Below are positions 1 through 12,001 of a stretch of DNA of 64,000 nucleotides, in pieces. The position numbers and the translations under genes are program-made. The stretch spans positions 352,438,281 through 352,502,280 of the forward strand of contig NC_133328.1 of assembly GCF_042186555.1 (NCBI RefSeq), written 5' to 3'. The DNA is from Aquarana catesbeiana (lineage: Eukaryota; Chordata; Amphibia; Anura; Ranidae). Position 1 is the stretch's first letter. Every line of letters begins with the position of its first letter. The notes under the pieces were generated by a model. That model was not told the DNA's origin. It saw only the letters and a list, made by a program, of their open reading frames with translations, and made no database searches.

Positions 1-10
1 GGCCTACAAT

Positions 11-18
11 CTCCACAT
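11..18 (+). repeat. 8-bp target-site duplication, left, hAT-like copy 1
   Basis: CTCCACAT, identical to 2943-2950. It fixes the left edge of the foldback element at 19. Confidence 0.9.
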
Positions 19-2942
19 TAGGGATGAGCCAAACACCCCCCTGTTCGGTTCGCACCAGAACATACGAACAGGAAAAAAGTTTGTTCGAACACGCGAACAC
101 CGTTAAAGTCTATGGGACATGAACATGAAAAATCAAAAGTGCTTATTTTAAAGGCTTATATGCAAGTTATTGTCATAAAAAGTGTTTGGGGACCTGAGTC
201 CTGCCCCAGGGGACATGGATCAATGCAAAAAAAAGTTTTAAAAACGGCCGTTTTTTCAGGAGCAGTGATTTTAATAATGCTTAAAGTCAAACAATAAAAG
301 TGTAATATCCCTTTAAATTTCGTAGCTGGGGGGTGTCTATAGTATGCCTGTAAAGGGGCGCATGTTTCCCGTGTTTAGAACAGTCTGACAGCAAAATGAC
401 ATTTTGAAGGAAAAAAGCCATTTAAAACTACTTGCGGCTATTGCATTGCCGGTCCGACAATACACATAGAAGTTTGTTGATAAAAACGGCATGGGAATTC
501 CCCACAGGGGAACCCCGAACCAAAATGTTTTAAAAAAATGACGTGGGGGTCCCCCTAAATTCCATACCAGGCCCTTCAGGTCTGGTATGGATATTAAGGG
601 GAACCCCGGCCAAAATTAAAAAAAAAAATGACGTGGGGGTCCCCCTAAATTCCATACCAGACCCTTCAGGTCTGGTACAGATTTTAAGGGGAACCCCACG
701 CCAAAAAAAAAAAAAAAGCGTGGGGTCCCCCCAAAAATCCATACCAGACCCTTATCCGAGCACGCAACCTGGCAGGCCGCAGGAAAAGAGGGGGGACGAG
801 AGTGCGCCCCCCCTGAACCGTACCAGGCCACATGCCCTCAACATTGGGAGGGTGCTTTGGGGTAGCCCCCCAAAACACCTTGTCCTCATGTTGATGAGGA
901 CAAGAGCCTCATCCCCACAACCCCGGCCGGTGGTTGTGGGGGTCTGCAGGCGGGGGGGCTCATCGGAATCTGGAAGCCCCCTTTAACAAGGGGACCCCCA
1001 GATCCCGCCCCCCCCCCTGTGTGAAATGGTAAGGGTGTACAAAAGTACCCCTACCATTTCACTAAAAAATTGTCAAAAATGTTAAAAATGACAAGAGACA
1101 GTTTTTGACAATTCCTTTATTTAAATGCTTCTTCTTTCTTCTATCTTCCTTCATCTTCTTCTTCTTCTTCTGGTTCTTCTGGCTCTTCTGGTTCTTCCTC
1201 TGGCGTTCTCGTCCAGCATCTCCTCCGCGGCGTCTTCTATCTTCTTCTCCTCGGGCCGCTCCGCACCCATGGCATTTGGGAAGGCTCCCGCTCATCTCTT
1301 CATCTTCTTCTCTTCTTCCTCTTCTTCTTCATCTTCTTCTTTTCTTCTCTTCTTCTCTTCTTCATTTTCTTCTCCGGGCCGCTCCGCATCCATGCTGGCA
1401 TGGAGGGAGGGGAATGCCACAGGGAAGTCCCATCATGTCCCGTGCGTCAGAGGGGGCGGGGTCACCGGGTGGCCCCGCCCCCCGTTATTTAAGAACCGTC
1501 AGACGAGGAGACGCCGTCACACAGCGGTAGCCTCCCTCCATGCCAGCATGGATGCGGAGCGGCCCGGAGAAGAAAATGAAAAAGAGAAGAGAAGAAAAGA
1601 AGAAGATGAAGAAGAAGAGGAAGAAGAGAAGAGGATGAAGAGAAGAGTGGGAGCCTCCCCCCATGCCATGGGTGTGGAGCGGCTCGAGGAGAAGAAGGGA
1701 AGAAGACGCCGCGGAGGAGATGCTGGACGAGAATGCCGGAGGAAGAACCAGAAGAGCCAGAAGAACCAGAAGAAGAAGAAGAAGAAGAAGAAGGAAGATA
1801 GAAGAAAGAAGAAAGAAGAAGCATTTAAATAAAGGAATTGTCAAAAACTGTCTCTTGTCATTTTTAACATTTTTTGACAGTTTTTTAGTGAAATGGTAGG
1901 GATACTTTTGTACCCGCTTAGCATTTCACACAGGGGGGGGCCGGGATCTGGGGGTCCACTTGTTAAAGGGGGCTTCCAGATTCCGATAAGCCCCCCACCC
2001 ACAGACCCCCACAACCACAGGCCAGGGTTGTGGGGATGAGGCCCTTGTCCTCATCAACATGGGGACAAGGTGTTTTGGGGGGCTACCCCAAAGCACCCTC
2101 CCAATGTTGAGGGCATGTGGCCTGGTACGGTTCAGGAGGGGGGGCGCTCTCTTGTCCCCCCTCTTTTCTTGCGGCCTGCCAGGTTGCGTGCTCGGATAAG
2201 GGTCTGGTATGGATTTTTGGGGGGACCCCACGTCATTTTTTTTTTTTGGCGCGGGGTTCCCCTTAAAATCCATACCAGACCTGAAGGGTCTGGTATGGAA
2301 TTTAGGGGGACCCCCACGTCATCTTTTTTTAAAATTTTGGCCGGGGTTCCCCTTAATATCCATACCAGACCTGAAGGGCCTGGTATGGAATTTAGGGGGA
2401 CCCCACGTCATTTTTTTTTTAATCTTGGTTCGGGGTTCCCCTGCCTTTTTTATCAACGAACTTCTATGTGTATTGTCGGACCGGCAATGCAATAGCCGCG
2501 AGTAGTTTTAAATGGCTTTTTCCTTCAAAATGTCATTTTGCTGTCAGACTGTTCTAAACACAGGAAAAATGCACCCCTTTACAGGCATACTATAGACACC
2601 CCCCAGCTATGAAATTTAAAGGGATATTACACTTTTATTGTTTGACTTTAAGCATTATTAAAATCACTGCTCCTGAAAAAACGGCCATTTTTAAAACTTT
2701 TTTTTGCATTGATCCATGTCCCCTGGGGCAGGACCCAGGTCCCCAAACACTTTTTATGAACATAACTTGCATATAAGCCTTTAAAATTAGCACTTTTGAT
2801 TTCTCCCATAGACTTTTAAAGGGTGTTCCGCAGCATTCGAATTTGCCGCGAACACCCAAAATTGTTCGCTGTTCGGCGAACTTGCGAACAGCCAATGTTC
2901 GAGTGGAACATGAGTTCGACTCGAACTCGAAGCTCATCCCTA
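19..2942. mobile_element. hAT-like foldback (long inverted repeat) non-autonomous DNA transposon, copy 1
   Basis: The ends are TAGGGATGAGC and its reverse complement GCTCATCCCTA. Identical 8-bp duplications CTCCACAT flank the element at 11-18 and 2943-2950, and 8 bp is the hAT superfamily size. Almost the whole element is one palindrome. The left arm runs from 19 to about 1415 and the right arm from about 1530 to 2942, with a unique centre of roughly 115 bp. The arms contain repeated units with GGGGTCCCC, CCATACCAGACC and A- or T-runs. They also hold a long pyrimidine-rich CTT tract (1125-1380) mirrored as a purine-rich GAA tract (1565-1830). No transposase is encoded, and the open frames here (Ser/Leu- or Glu/Lys-rich) are artefacts of the triplet tracts. 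It would have to be moved in trans. Confidence 0.85.
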
Positions 2943-2950
2943 CTCCACAT
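2943..2950 (+). repeat. 8-bp target-site duplication, right, hAT-like copy 1
   Basis: CTCCACAT, identical to 11-18. It fixes the right edge at 2942. Confidence 0.9.
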
Positions 2951-3240
2951 ATGCCACTTTTATTGTTCATTAAAAATCCCTTTTTCTATCCTGCCTGGAC
3001 CTCTCCTAAATCCTTTAAAGCCTGGATCACCTCTAAATTAACCCGACTACATGATCTGATATCCTTGACTTCCTTTATACCGTTCCCTGACTTATTTGAA
3101 AAACATAGACTTCCAAATTCAGAACTATTTTTATTTGTATAAAAGCTGTATGTGCTACAGTGGTAGTCTGATGCCCTCTAGGGGATGGAACACAAACAGC
3201 CTCTCTGTAAATTTGTAGCTTAGGCAAACCATAAACCTTA

Positions 3241-4610
3241 AAGAAGAAGTCCAGCCTGAGCTTGTTTGGCTGGGCTCCTCCTATGCGTTATAAGAGTGCA
3301 ATTTGTTTTGCACTATTGTGACCCATATTCAGCAGAGAGTGGTCTGAAGTCCTCTGTCTGCTGACGTCACTGGAATTAGTCCAGGCATTGCATCATTACG
3401 ACAATGAAGTCTGGATCCACCAGGTGCCTGGACTGATGCCACCACGAGTGGCGAGCGCATAATCCTGCGTCACTTCAGGTAGCCTGTTGCTTAATAAGAT
3501 AAGGACTAAGCGACAGACTACCAGAAGTGAAGTGGGAGTACGAGCTTGCAGTCGTGGGGTGTATGTTTGTTTTTGTCACTGAAAAGGGAGTAATCTATCA
3601 GCTGCTTTTACATTAAGAAAACAATTAATCGTTATCACACTATCGGAGCATTCTTTCTTATGCTACATAACGAGGAGACTATCGGGGTAGGATCCCCAGG
3701 TAGCATCATTCACCATAAAGAACTACAAGATGGACATACTTCTGTAGTACCCTTTGAAACGCATGGATCTTAAAGAGAGAGCCATCCATTCTATGCTGTT
3801 ACCTTACAGCAGTAAGGTGAGAGGCTTGTGAGCATAGAGGTGTGTGTCTTTCTGTCTCACTAGGTCTCTCCAGGATAGTTTAGTATATGTTTGTTAATGA
3901 TATAATATGTATATGTAATACTCTTTATTCCATTTTGATTTTAACTGGCATATATCTCATTTCAGATAGTGAGATTTGCTTTTTTCTCTTTTTGTTACAT
4001 CTTTGAACCTTGGTCATGTCCTGAAGAAGCTTCACGGCACTTGCGTAGACGCACAAGGGCTCAGTGTACAAATTGTATCATTTGTTTATGATTTTATCCT
4101 TTTTGAACACTGTGTTATATTATGAACTTTTTTCAATAAATATTAATATTAATTTTGTTACTTCTCCATTGTTTCCATGCCTACAAAGTCTGACTGTTGG
4201 TTACTATATTAGTACCCTTTTCTGTTCCACTTAAATTACGGATGTGGCAACATGAGTGCTTCCCCTTCTCATTTTCCGTGTCACCACAACGTCAAGGAAA
4301 AGGCACAACGCACTTTATTCACATTATTCATCAGGCCTATAGTGTCTGTCTGTTGGACGTTTATTTACTGATGCTTGCATTTGTTATGTATATCACATTA
4401 ACCACTGCACTTTCATGATGTTGGTGGGTGCTTTATTTGTATATTAAATATGGCAATTTTATTGTGGGAAGATATTATCATCGGTGTATTTGCACTTGTT
4501 CATATTTATTTCACTATTTATCACATCACTTGATCACATTATTACTTGAGAGCGCAGCACCACCTTTACACTATATTTATAATACACTGATATGGAACTC
4601 AAGGAATGAA
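3241..4610 (+). repeat. Probable degraded Penelope-like (PLE) terminal sequence
   Basis: This stretch has no coding potential but shares features with the PLE ends further right. These are a TGACGTCA palindrome at 3362-3369, a CCTGAAGAAGC motif near 4020, an AATAAA-containing A/T-rich run around 4135, and a terminal stretch near 4550 with GAGCGCAGCACC followed by CACTATATTTATAATA, like the AGCGC-type PLE 3' ends. No target-site duplication could be assigned. The call rests on motif resemblance and could be wrong; it may combine more than one old insertion. Confidence 0.35.
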
Positions 4611-5060
4611 AAAGAATAATTGCTGAGCTTAGTTTTTGGCTAGATATAGAAAGCAGAAGAGCAACTGGTTGTGGACCTGGGCTGATGGTCAAAAGGAGAG
4701 AAAGAGTAGAAATTGATTATGGCGGAGATTGGAGGGGAGACAGGAGTGATAGCTAAAAATAGAACGTTGGGTGAGGCAGAAAAGACAAAGTAGCAGCTAG
4801 CTAGAAGGAATGACTTTAAAATTTAAACAAAATTTGCAGTTATTTATTCACCTATATTTTTTTAGGAAATTGCACTCTAATTTCACTGTGGCATTGTAAG
4901 GTGAAGTTAGGAAAGAAGGAAAAAACATAAGCAATCTGAAGCTGTCTGTGATGTGCAGGTACATTAAAAAAACTCCTTACACATCAGACCTATGAGTCCA
5001 TTATATCCATGCACTCCCTGACCCCTAAAGGCAATTATTTTGAAATGTTTACACTATTGT
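4611..5060. other. No gene or recognisable element
   Basis: AT-rich sequence lying between the PLE-like remnant and the SINE. I see no open frame of interest, repeat structure or RNA gene in it. Confidence 0.5.
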
Positions 5061-5383
5061 GTAAACAGTGGTGTAGTGGTTAGCACTTTTGCCTAGCAGT
5101 AAAAGGTTCACTGGTTCAAATCCCAACCATGACACCACCTGCTTGGAGTTTACATGTTCTCCCTGTGCCTGTGTGGGTTTCCTTCGGGGTACTCCGGTTT
5201 CCTCGCACACTCCAAAGACATGCTGGTAGGTTAATTGGATCCTGTCTAAATTGTCCGTAGTGTATGAATGTGAGTTAGGGACCTTAGATTGTAAGCTCCT
5301 TGAGGGTAGGGACTGAATGTATAATATATGTAAAGCACTGCGTAAATTGACGGCGCTATATAAGTGCCTAAAACAATAATATT
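5061..5383 (+). repeat. tRNA-derived SINE
   Basis: The head resembles a tRNA gene with pol III promoter boxes: an A-box-like GTGTAGTGGTTAGCACTT near 5071 and a B box GGTTCAAATCC at 5113-5123. It is followed by the widespread vertebrate SINE body (TGTTCTCCCTGTGCCTGTG, CTCCGGTTTCCTCGCACAC, CCAAAGACATGC). The 3' tail contains TGTAAGCTCCTTGAGGG and GGCGCTATATAAG, typical of tails copied from an L2-type partner LINE. The tRNA part has no plausible cloverleaf with an anticodon arm, so it is not a tRNA gene. The A/T-rich tail ends in AATAATATT, which was duplicated when LINE B inserted next to it. Confidence 0.85.
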
Positions 5384-5488
5384 GGGGGCGTGGCTTAGCT
5401 ATGGACGTGTGAGGACGCACCTTCAGGAGCTCTGCACGGGGGAGAGCCGAGAACCTCCCGTTGAACAGCTGGAACGAGCCGCTTTCAC

Positions 5489-6693
5489 ATGCCAGGGGAC
5501 CGTAAGCTATCGCTGACCACAGGGGAGCAGAGGGGACCTGAAATAACACATTACTTCTTGCGGAAACACGCCTCCCCTTCCCCCACTCCACTGGCTAAAA
5601 TGGCGCCGCCACTAGTCACTCCGGCGGGCGCACTCAGCAAGAAGGGCACACAGGCAGGGGCTGCTGTATCTGAAGATTCGCTCACCCGGGAGGACAGATC
5701 GCCCTCTCCAATCCTGTCTCCTGTGCTCCGGCACTCTGATTCACAGCCCAGCATTGCTCACACAGGGGAGACAAGCAGGCAAGCAGAGGGATCCTTCAGG
5801 GACATAGTGGCAGGGCTACACTCTAAGCAGGACTTGCAGGACATGGCAACCTCCATTGTGAGTGCTCTATCTAGGGAGCTGCATGATCTCCACCAACAGA
5901 TTGATACAGTGGGGGAGAGGGTCATCATCCTGGAGTCCTCCACTACCACCACTGACGCCCGTATCACCGCGCTGGATAAGGAGCAACAAGCATACCACCG
6001 CCATCCTGTCAAAGTCCAGCTGAGGCTAGATGATGGAGAAAACAGAAGCAGGTGGAACAACTTACGCCTCTGAGGCATCCCCAAGGCCACCATGGGACCT
6101 GACCTCGACACCACCGTGGTAGCCATCCTGAACCAGGTTCTGGGCAAGCTCCCAACCTCCGAATTAGAAATGGACAGGGTGCACCGCATGCCAGGCTCTA
6201 GGGCTTCGTTCCTGCCCTCACAGGGCCCTGCCACTACAGATCTACCACAAGATGTTCTCTGCAGGGTCCATTTCTTCACCATAAAGGAGGAGATCTTACG
6301 CCTGGCCTGGGCAAAGGGTCCGATTGACTTTGACGGTGCCTCTGTATGGATCTACCCAGATGTCTCCAGACAAACCGGGTCATGTGTGGGCTCATGCGAC
6401 CCCTTCTTGAGGTGCTCCATGAGGCTGAAGCTACGTACCGCTGGGGCCACCCGTTCCATCTGATTGTGCAGAAGCAGGGTTCAGAGTTCCATCTTCGCTC
6501 ACCAGACCAACTCTCAGACTTTTTCAGCTTCATCAACAAGCCTGCTGTCAGTGTGCCCAACTGGTTTGATTACCTGCTATCCCAGGAAGCGTTGGGCCCA
6601 CCGTTACCCAGGCCACAAAGGATCAGACGACCCCGCTCTCGCGCTCCTAGCTGCGAGACTGTCAGATCTCACCCAATGTCCTCCGAGGCCTGA
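5489..6693 (+). pseudogene. LINE B ORF1 (L1/Tx1-type RNA-binding protein), broken
   Basis: In L1-clade LINEs, ORF1 encodes a trimeric RNA-binding chaperone that coats the element RNA. The frame starting at 5489 has a Pro/Ser-rich head and a predicted coiled coil (around residues 110-165). It then enters the RRM entry motif, seen here as ENRSRWNNLRL. A TGA at 6071-6073 stands where the family has Arg (LRLRGIP-type), so CGA to TGA by CpG decay is the likely cause. The frame continues (GIPKATMGPD, VHRMPGS) to about 6375-6400, where it shifts. The C-terminal domain then follows in the frame of 6346-6693 (EAEATYRWGHPFHL). Two lesions therefore inactivate it. The start at 5489 is the first Met in frame, about 105 bp into the element. 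Confidence 0.8.
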
Positions 6694-8208
6694 CCCCTTC
6701 CTTGCTCCTAGTGACTGGTAAGCCATTACAGTTATTGTTCATGTGGACCTATCCTGCACTGAATTGCCAACTTCCTGAGTTCCTGATGCCTCTGGGCCCT
6801 GTCCACTTTGACTTTCTGGGTCAGCTCGGCTGGTGCCTTCTTCTGTCTCTGGAGCCTTCAGCATGTAATACCCCATGCAGATTCTCGCCCATGGGGGATA
6901 TCTCCTGTTGCAACGGGGGAGGAGGGAAACTGGTACCTCGCTGCATATAGCACTAGGCCACAGTTAGAATTGTGGGGCCATGTCTGTGTGTCGCTCTCCT
7001 CCGCCTGCTTGCCCCATGGTTTGTGGTGGGGGGGACGGGTGTGTCTGGGGGGGGACCTATGGGTGGGCGCCAAACGCTCACACTCCTGGCCCATGCTGCC
7101 CATGCTAGGGGGTGACTAGTGACTACACTGATCTCCCTTCACGGACTGTGGGCTCCCCCCCTTGCCCCCCCGGGTACACCCTGGCTACTGCTTACTGGCT
7201 AGTGGGAGGATATTTGGGCACACCTGTTGCTCCCTACAGATGATTTGACATTACCACAGTGGTTGACACTGTATTTTTCCTCCTCAACTGTATTTTTGCT
7301 ATGTTAATGCAGCCTGTTTTCATGCCTATCTCCTGATTCTCGGTCCTGGTTCACTGGGATGTAGTGCAGTGTCCTTTCATGTGTTCTACCTGTTCTACAC
7401 CTGCCATCCACCCTGAAATCTCCTTGACCTGACTGCTCCCCCCAGTGTGCCACTGCTGAACTGTCCCAGTTGTTGGCGCTCAGTCTTTCACCTCAGGTCC
7501 ATGTTTAATGTATAATGTTTCTTTATGCTTATATGTCATTTTGCTGGCCCCTTCTTTGTAACCTTTACGCACATTGTTTTATGCCTTAGCCATACAGGTT
7601 ATTTACTTACATGCATACTGGTCCTCGGTCCTGGTGCTCTGGGGTGCGGTGCTGGGTTCTGGAGTGTGCTCCACCCTTTAAGGCCTGTTACATATTCGGG
7701 GTCCTGCTGACCTGTTCGTTCCCCTCAGTGCACCATCACGGTATGATCCCAGCTATTAATACTCAGTCTCTCAGTTCAGGTTTTTTGTTTTTGATCCATT
7801 AGGTCCTTTTTTATTACCTTGCTAGCTCGTATGTTACTTACTATATGGTTGTCTGTGCTCTCACCCCTTGCACCTCCACGAGCTTTGTTTATTTTCTTTA
7901 TTGACCTATTGCTGCTCAATTGTGAGCAGACCCTAATGCTTCATCCACCCCTTATTAGGGCGGACCCTCTGTGGGACACCTTAAGTACCTAACGGGGGAC
8001 CACAACATATCCACGTTTTGAAGCAATTAAACCCCCTCCTTTTTTTTTTCCTTCCCTTGCCCCCCCTCTCTTCTTTTCTCCTCCCCTTGCTACTGCCCTT
8101 TCCCCCCCCTTTCTTTGTTTTCTCTGTCTCTCCCTCACTGGGGGGAGACCCCTTTGTTGGGACCTTTCCTCACGCTCATTTGAGGCCATCCCCACACCAG
8201 GCGGCATC
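6694..8208. other. LINE B inter-ORF spacer
   Basis: 1.5 kb between ORF1 and ORF2 with no conserved reading frame. It is T/C-rich and ends with a poly-pyrimidine stretch (about 8018-8150) just before the ORF2 start. Open frames inside it look random. LINE D has a comparable 1.2 kb spacer. Confidence 0.6.
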
Positions 8209-11200
8209 ATGGGTCTCCTCAAGATCACCTCCCTTAATTTACGTGGCCTGAACACTCCGGAAAAGCGCTCGCAGCTTCTAGCTGACTTGCACAAAGGCAA
8301 AACTCAAGTAGCCTTTTTGTGGTGACAGTATTCCTAAACTGACTAATGGGACCTTCCCGACAGTTTATCACAGTGTTTCACCGATCTCTAAATCGAAGGG
8401 GGTTAGCATCCTGCTGGCCAAATCAGTGCCATGGACATTCGAGGCGCAGAGGGCGGATGTGCAGAGTCGGTTTCTCCTTTTGAAGGGGAAGGTGTTTGAT
8501 GAGCGGGTCACCTTTGCTAATGTGTACTTCCCTAACATGGATCATCCACAATTCCTGCGGAGACTTCTTCCTGAGCTTCTGGAGTTCTCAGAGGGGATGC
8601 TTATTTTTGGCGGGGACCTCAACTCCACAATGGACCCATCCCTTGATGTCTCATGTGGAGCGTCCCACCTCCCCTACTCGCGTCTGAAGCGCCTGAAGGC
8701 GGACTTCCATACTCTGCAACTGGTGGACCCCTGGCGGTTGCTCAATCCACAGGACAGGGACTATACCTTTTTCTCCCAGGTACAACACAGGTATTCACGG
8801 CTTGACTATCTGCTGTTGCCACATAAAGACCTAACCAGAGTGGTGTCGATCTCCATTGACGTCATGTCTTTCTTGGACCACGCGCCAGTCCCCCTGATAC
8901 TTCAGCTGGGGCCAATGACCTAGTCCCCCCGTCCTGGAGACTAAATGAAGCCCTGCTTCAGTTGGAGGAAACCCGTTCTGAGATACTGAACACTCTGCAG
9001 GAGTATTTCTCCATTAATGGAGAGTCCGTCACCAACCCCCTGGTGGTCTGGGAGGCCCACAAGGCGGTTGTCAGGGGCACACTGATTAGAACAGGGGCCC
9101 GTCTTAAACGGGAGGGAACCTGTCGCACGGAAGAACTCCTCGCCCTGATACGTAGCCTTGAGTGTTCACATAAGGCGAGTCTTGCACGTGCAACCTTTCA
9201 GGATCTCCTCAAGGCTCGTGAGGAACTCCGCTCACTTCTTTTCCATAAAACGAAGCAAAAATTGGCTTGGGCGCATCGCACCATGTACGAATTCTCTAAT
9301 AAACCCAGGTCACTGCTGGCCAGGGCGCTGCGAGGCTCACGCACGAAAACTTACAACTCACATATCCTGGCCTCCTCTGGACGAAAGCTGAATGCATCAG
9401 CAGACATGGCGACAGAGTTCCGTTCCTTCTACGAAGGTCTCTATAATCTTGACAAGCCCTCCACAGCCGACCCCTCAACCGCAGATAGCTCCACCCCCCA
9501 GTCCTATATAGCCACGTCTGGCATGCCGTCGCTCAATAGTGCTGTGCAGGAAGAGCTGGAGGAGCCCATCATGGCAGCAGAGCTGGGAGTAGCTCTAGCC
9601 AATTCGAAACCGAGGAAGGCTCCCGGCCCCGATGGCCTAACTCCAACGTACTACAAGACCTTTTTTGATACGCTATCGCAACCTCTAGTCTCTGCCCTCA
9701 ATTCTATCACAAAGGGCAATTCTTTCCTGGTGGACACTGTGAGAGCCTATATATCTCTTATCCCTAAAGAGGGAAAAGATCCTTTACGCTGCGGGAATTA
9801 TCGCCCAATAGCACTTTTGAACACGGATTTGAAACTGTTTGCCAAAATTCTGGCCAACAGGTTGCTGTCTTATATACCGAATCTCATCCATAGAGATCAG
9901 GCAGGCTTTGCGCCGCTACGGGAGCCACGGGACGACACCATTCGAGTGGTGAACTTGATCCACGCAGCCAGGACATCCAAACGGGCCCTTCTCCTGCTGT
10001 CTACTGACGCGGAGAAGGCCTTCGACCGCGTGGATTGGTCCTTTATACGGGCCACTTTAGAGCACATTGGTCTTCGGTCACCTATGCTAAGATGGATTTT
10101 GTCCTTTACTCTCACCCGACTGCAGCGGTCAAAGTAAATGAGACTAGGTCGGACTTCTTTAACATCAGCAATGGCACACGACAGGTCTGCCCCCTCTCTC
10201 CTCTGATCTTCATAATTTCACTGGAGCCTCTTCTGTGCCGAATAAGGGCGGACGCGGGCATCGTTGGTTACCAGAAATCTTCAGGGTCCCACAAGGTGGC
10301 CGCATTCATAGACGACCTAATCTTTTTCCTAACGGAACCTCTTACTTCTCATCCCAATCTACTTCAGTCTCTTCAGGAATACGGCGCTCTCTCCCTCTTT
10401 CAAATCAATCTGTCCAAATCCTCCATTCTCAACATAATGGCGGGTAAGGACATTGCACAACTTCTGCTATCGGCCTTTCCTCTGAAATGGGTGACTAACC
10501 TTATCCGATACCTGGGAGTCGACATCACCTCTGACCCAGCCGCCTTGTATTCGACTAATTTCGCCCAGCTACTTCTTCGCCTTAAGGCAGATCTTCTCCA
10601 CTGGCACTCCCTCACGTTGATGTGGTTTGGCCGTTGTAGCACCCTCAAGATGACTTTGTTGCCAAGGGTACTGTACTTGCTGCAGGTGCTTCCTATCCGT
10701 CTACCCCTAGTATTTTCCAAGCTAATCGAATCTATGTTTCGCGATTTTGTGTGGTCTCACCGCAAACCACGCATTAGACTTCAACTCCTCCACCTTGCAA
10801 AAAGTAGGGGCGGGGTTGGCCTTCCGGACATGAAAGCCTATTACCGGGTGGCTTACCTCACCAGGTTGGTGGACTGGCATTGCCACGCAGAGGCAAAGCA
10901 CTGGGTGGCCATGGAAATGAAGGATTCCAGAGACATGGCCAAGAGCTGGCCTTGGATTGCCGCACCTCTGCCGAGGGACCTCACTGACCACCACACACTA
11001 GGCAGCACCTTATCAGTGGCCAGAGATGCCTTTCGGCACTCTTCGGTGTCCCCATTACCCTCCCCGATGGTGCCAGTTTTAGGTAATCCAGAATTCACAC
11101 CCGGCCTTCAGAACCCTCACTTTACGCGACTGGCAGCAGGCGGTCAGCTCTGTTTGTGCGAATTTTTGGGGCCTAACGGTCAACTCTTGAGACTGGGGTG

Positions 11201-12001
11201 TCAGCTACAGATCCCCCTCTGGACTTCTGTAGTGGTCTACAGCTGCGTAACTTTTTGCGCAGATGCCTGCGGACCCCAGGCATCTCCCGTCAACTTACTG
11301 AACTAGAACACATGTGCCATTGCGGGGAGCCAGTGCGGCACAGTCTCTCGCTTATTTACTCATCCCTGACTCGACCAGCAGAAGGGTTCATTCCCTCATT
11401 CCTCTCTAAGTGGGAAGCGAAACTCAGCATTCAATTCACTGTCCCCCAGAGAGAGAAGATTCTCCACTTTGCTCAGAAATCCTCTATAGCCACCAGAGTC
11501 CAGGAGACCTGCTACAAAATTATGACCCGATGGTATAGGGTACCCACCACCCTGCAACATTTCTTCCCACAGGTCTCTAGCCTTTGTTGGCGTTGTGGAA
11601 CTGCAGAGGGAATGATGCTACACATTTTTTGGGCCTGCCCCAAACTCTCCTTTTTCTGGCTTGAGGTGACCCACACAATCAGACTCCTGACTGGTGTCTC
11701 TCTAGAGGGGAACCCCGTGGCCTGCCTGCTTCACCTTTCAGAACGACCCATCAAGAAATATAAGGCCTCTCTTACCAACCAGCTACTGAATGCTGCCAAG
11801 GCATGCATTCCCCTCTGTTGGAGATCGGAGAACCCGCCGGCGAAGTCCTTGTGGTTTTCTAAAGTAAACGAACTAAGAGACATGGAGGATCTCACTGCCA
11901 CCTTGAACAACAGGGAGGAGGCCTTCTGGGAGACCTGGAGACCTCGGCAACACTTTATATACACGGACGCTTATCTTCGTGAGGTTGCACAGTCTGATTG
12001 A
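8209..12001 (+). pseudogene. LINE B ORF2 (endonuclease / reverse transcriptase), broken
   Basis: In intact relatives ORF2 nicks the target DNA with an APE-type endonuclease and primes reverse transcription there. The start at 8209 (MGLLKITSLNLRGLN) fits the family start. The endonuclease carries FGGDLNSTMD (GDxN motif) near 8610 and FLDHAPV (a degraded SDH-type motif) near 8875. The RT contains KAPGPDGLTPTYYK near 9620, NYRPIALLNTD near 9797, TDAEKAFDRVDW near 10003, RQVCPLSPL (usual Gly replaced by Val) near 10181, and the catalytic box FIDD at 10305-10316. The C-terminal Cys/His motif is CWRCG...HIFWACP near 11586-11640. Frames change near 8320, 8920, 10110 and 11190-11280 and there are several stops, so it is dead. 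Full length would be about 1260 residues, normal for L1/Tx1. Confidence 0.9.

Larger units (their letters stand above)
1..3142 (+). pseudogene. L1/Tx1-type LINE ORF2 fragment (LINE E), split by a hAT-like insertion
   Basis: Only bases 1-18 and 2951-3142 belong to this fragment; the hAT-like element and one copy of its 8-bp duplication lie between them. When the two sides are rejoined at CTCCACAT, one frame reads through. The right side encodes about 60 residues, including KAWITSKLTRLHDL and FPDLFEKHRLP. This resembles the region between the RT and the C-terminal Cys/His motif of L1/Tx1 ORF2; LINE D has a comparable stretch around 48.05-48.15 kb. The frame stops at 3140-3142 and nothing LINE-like follows, so the copy is broken on the right, and the window edge cuts it on the left. 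Family-level assignment is from motif resemblance only. Confidence 0.6.

Noticed and set aside
1062..1899. Long open frames rich in Ser/Leu/Phe or Glu/Lys/Arg (up to 235 codons)
   Set aside because: They are translations of the CTT/GAA triplet tracts in the hAT-like foldback and occur in several frames and on both strands.
5071..5135. Possible tRNA gene
   Set aside because: A and B boxes are present but no proper cloverleaf or anticodon arm; it is the head of a SINE.
5049..5591. 180-codon minus-strand frame
   Set aside because: It runs antisense through the SINE and into the LINE B 5' UTR and has no family resemblance.
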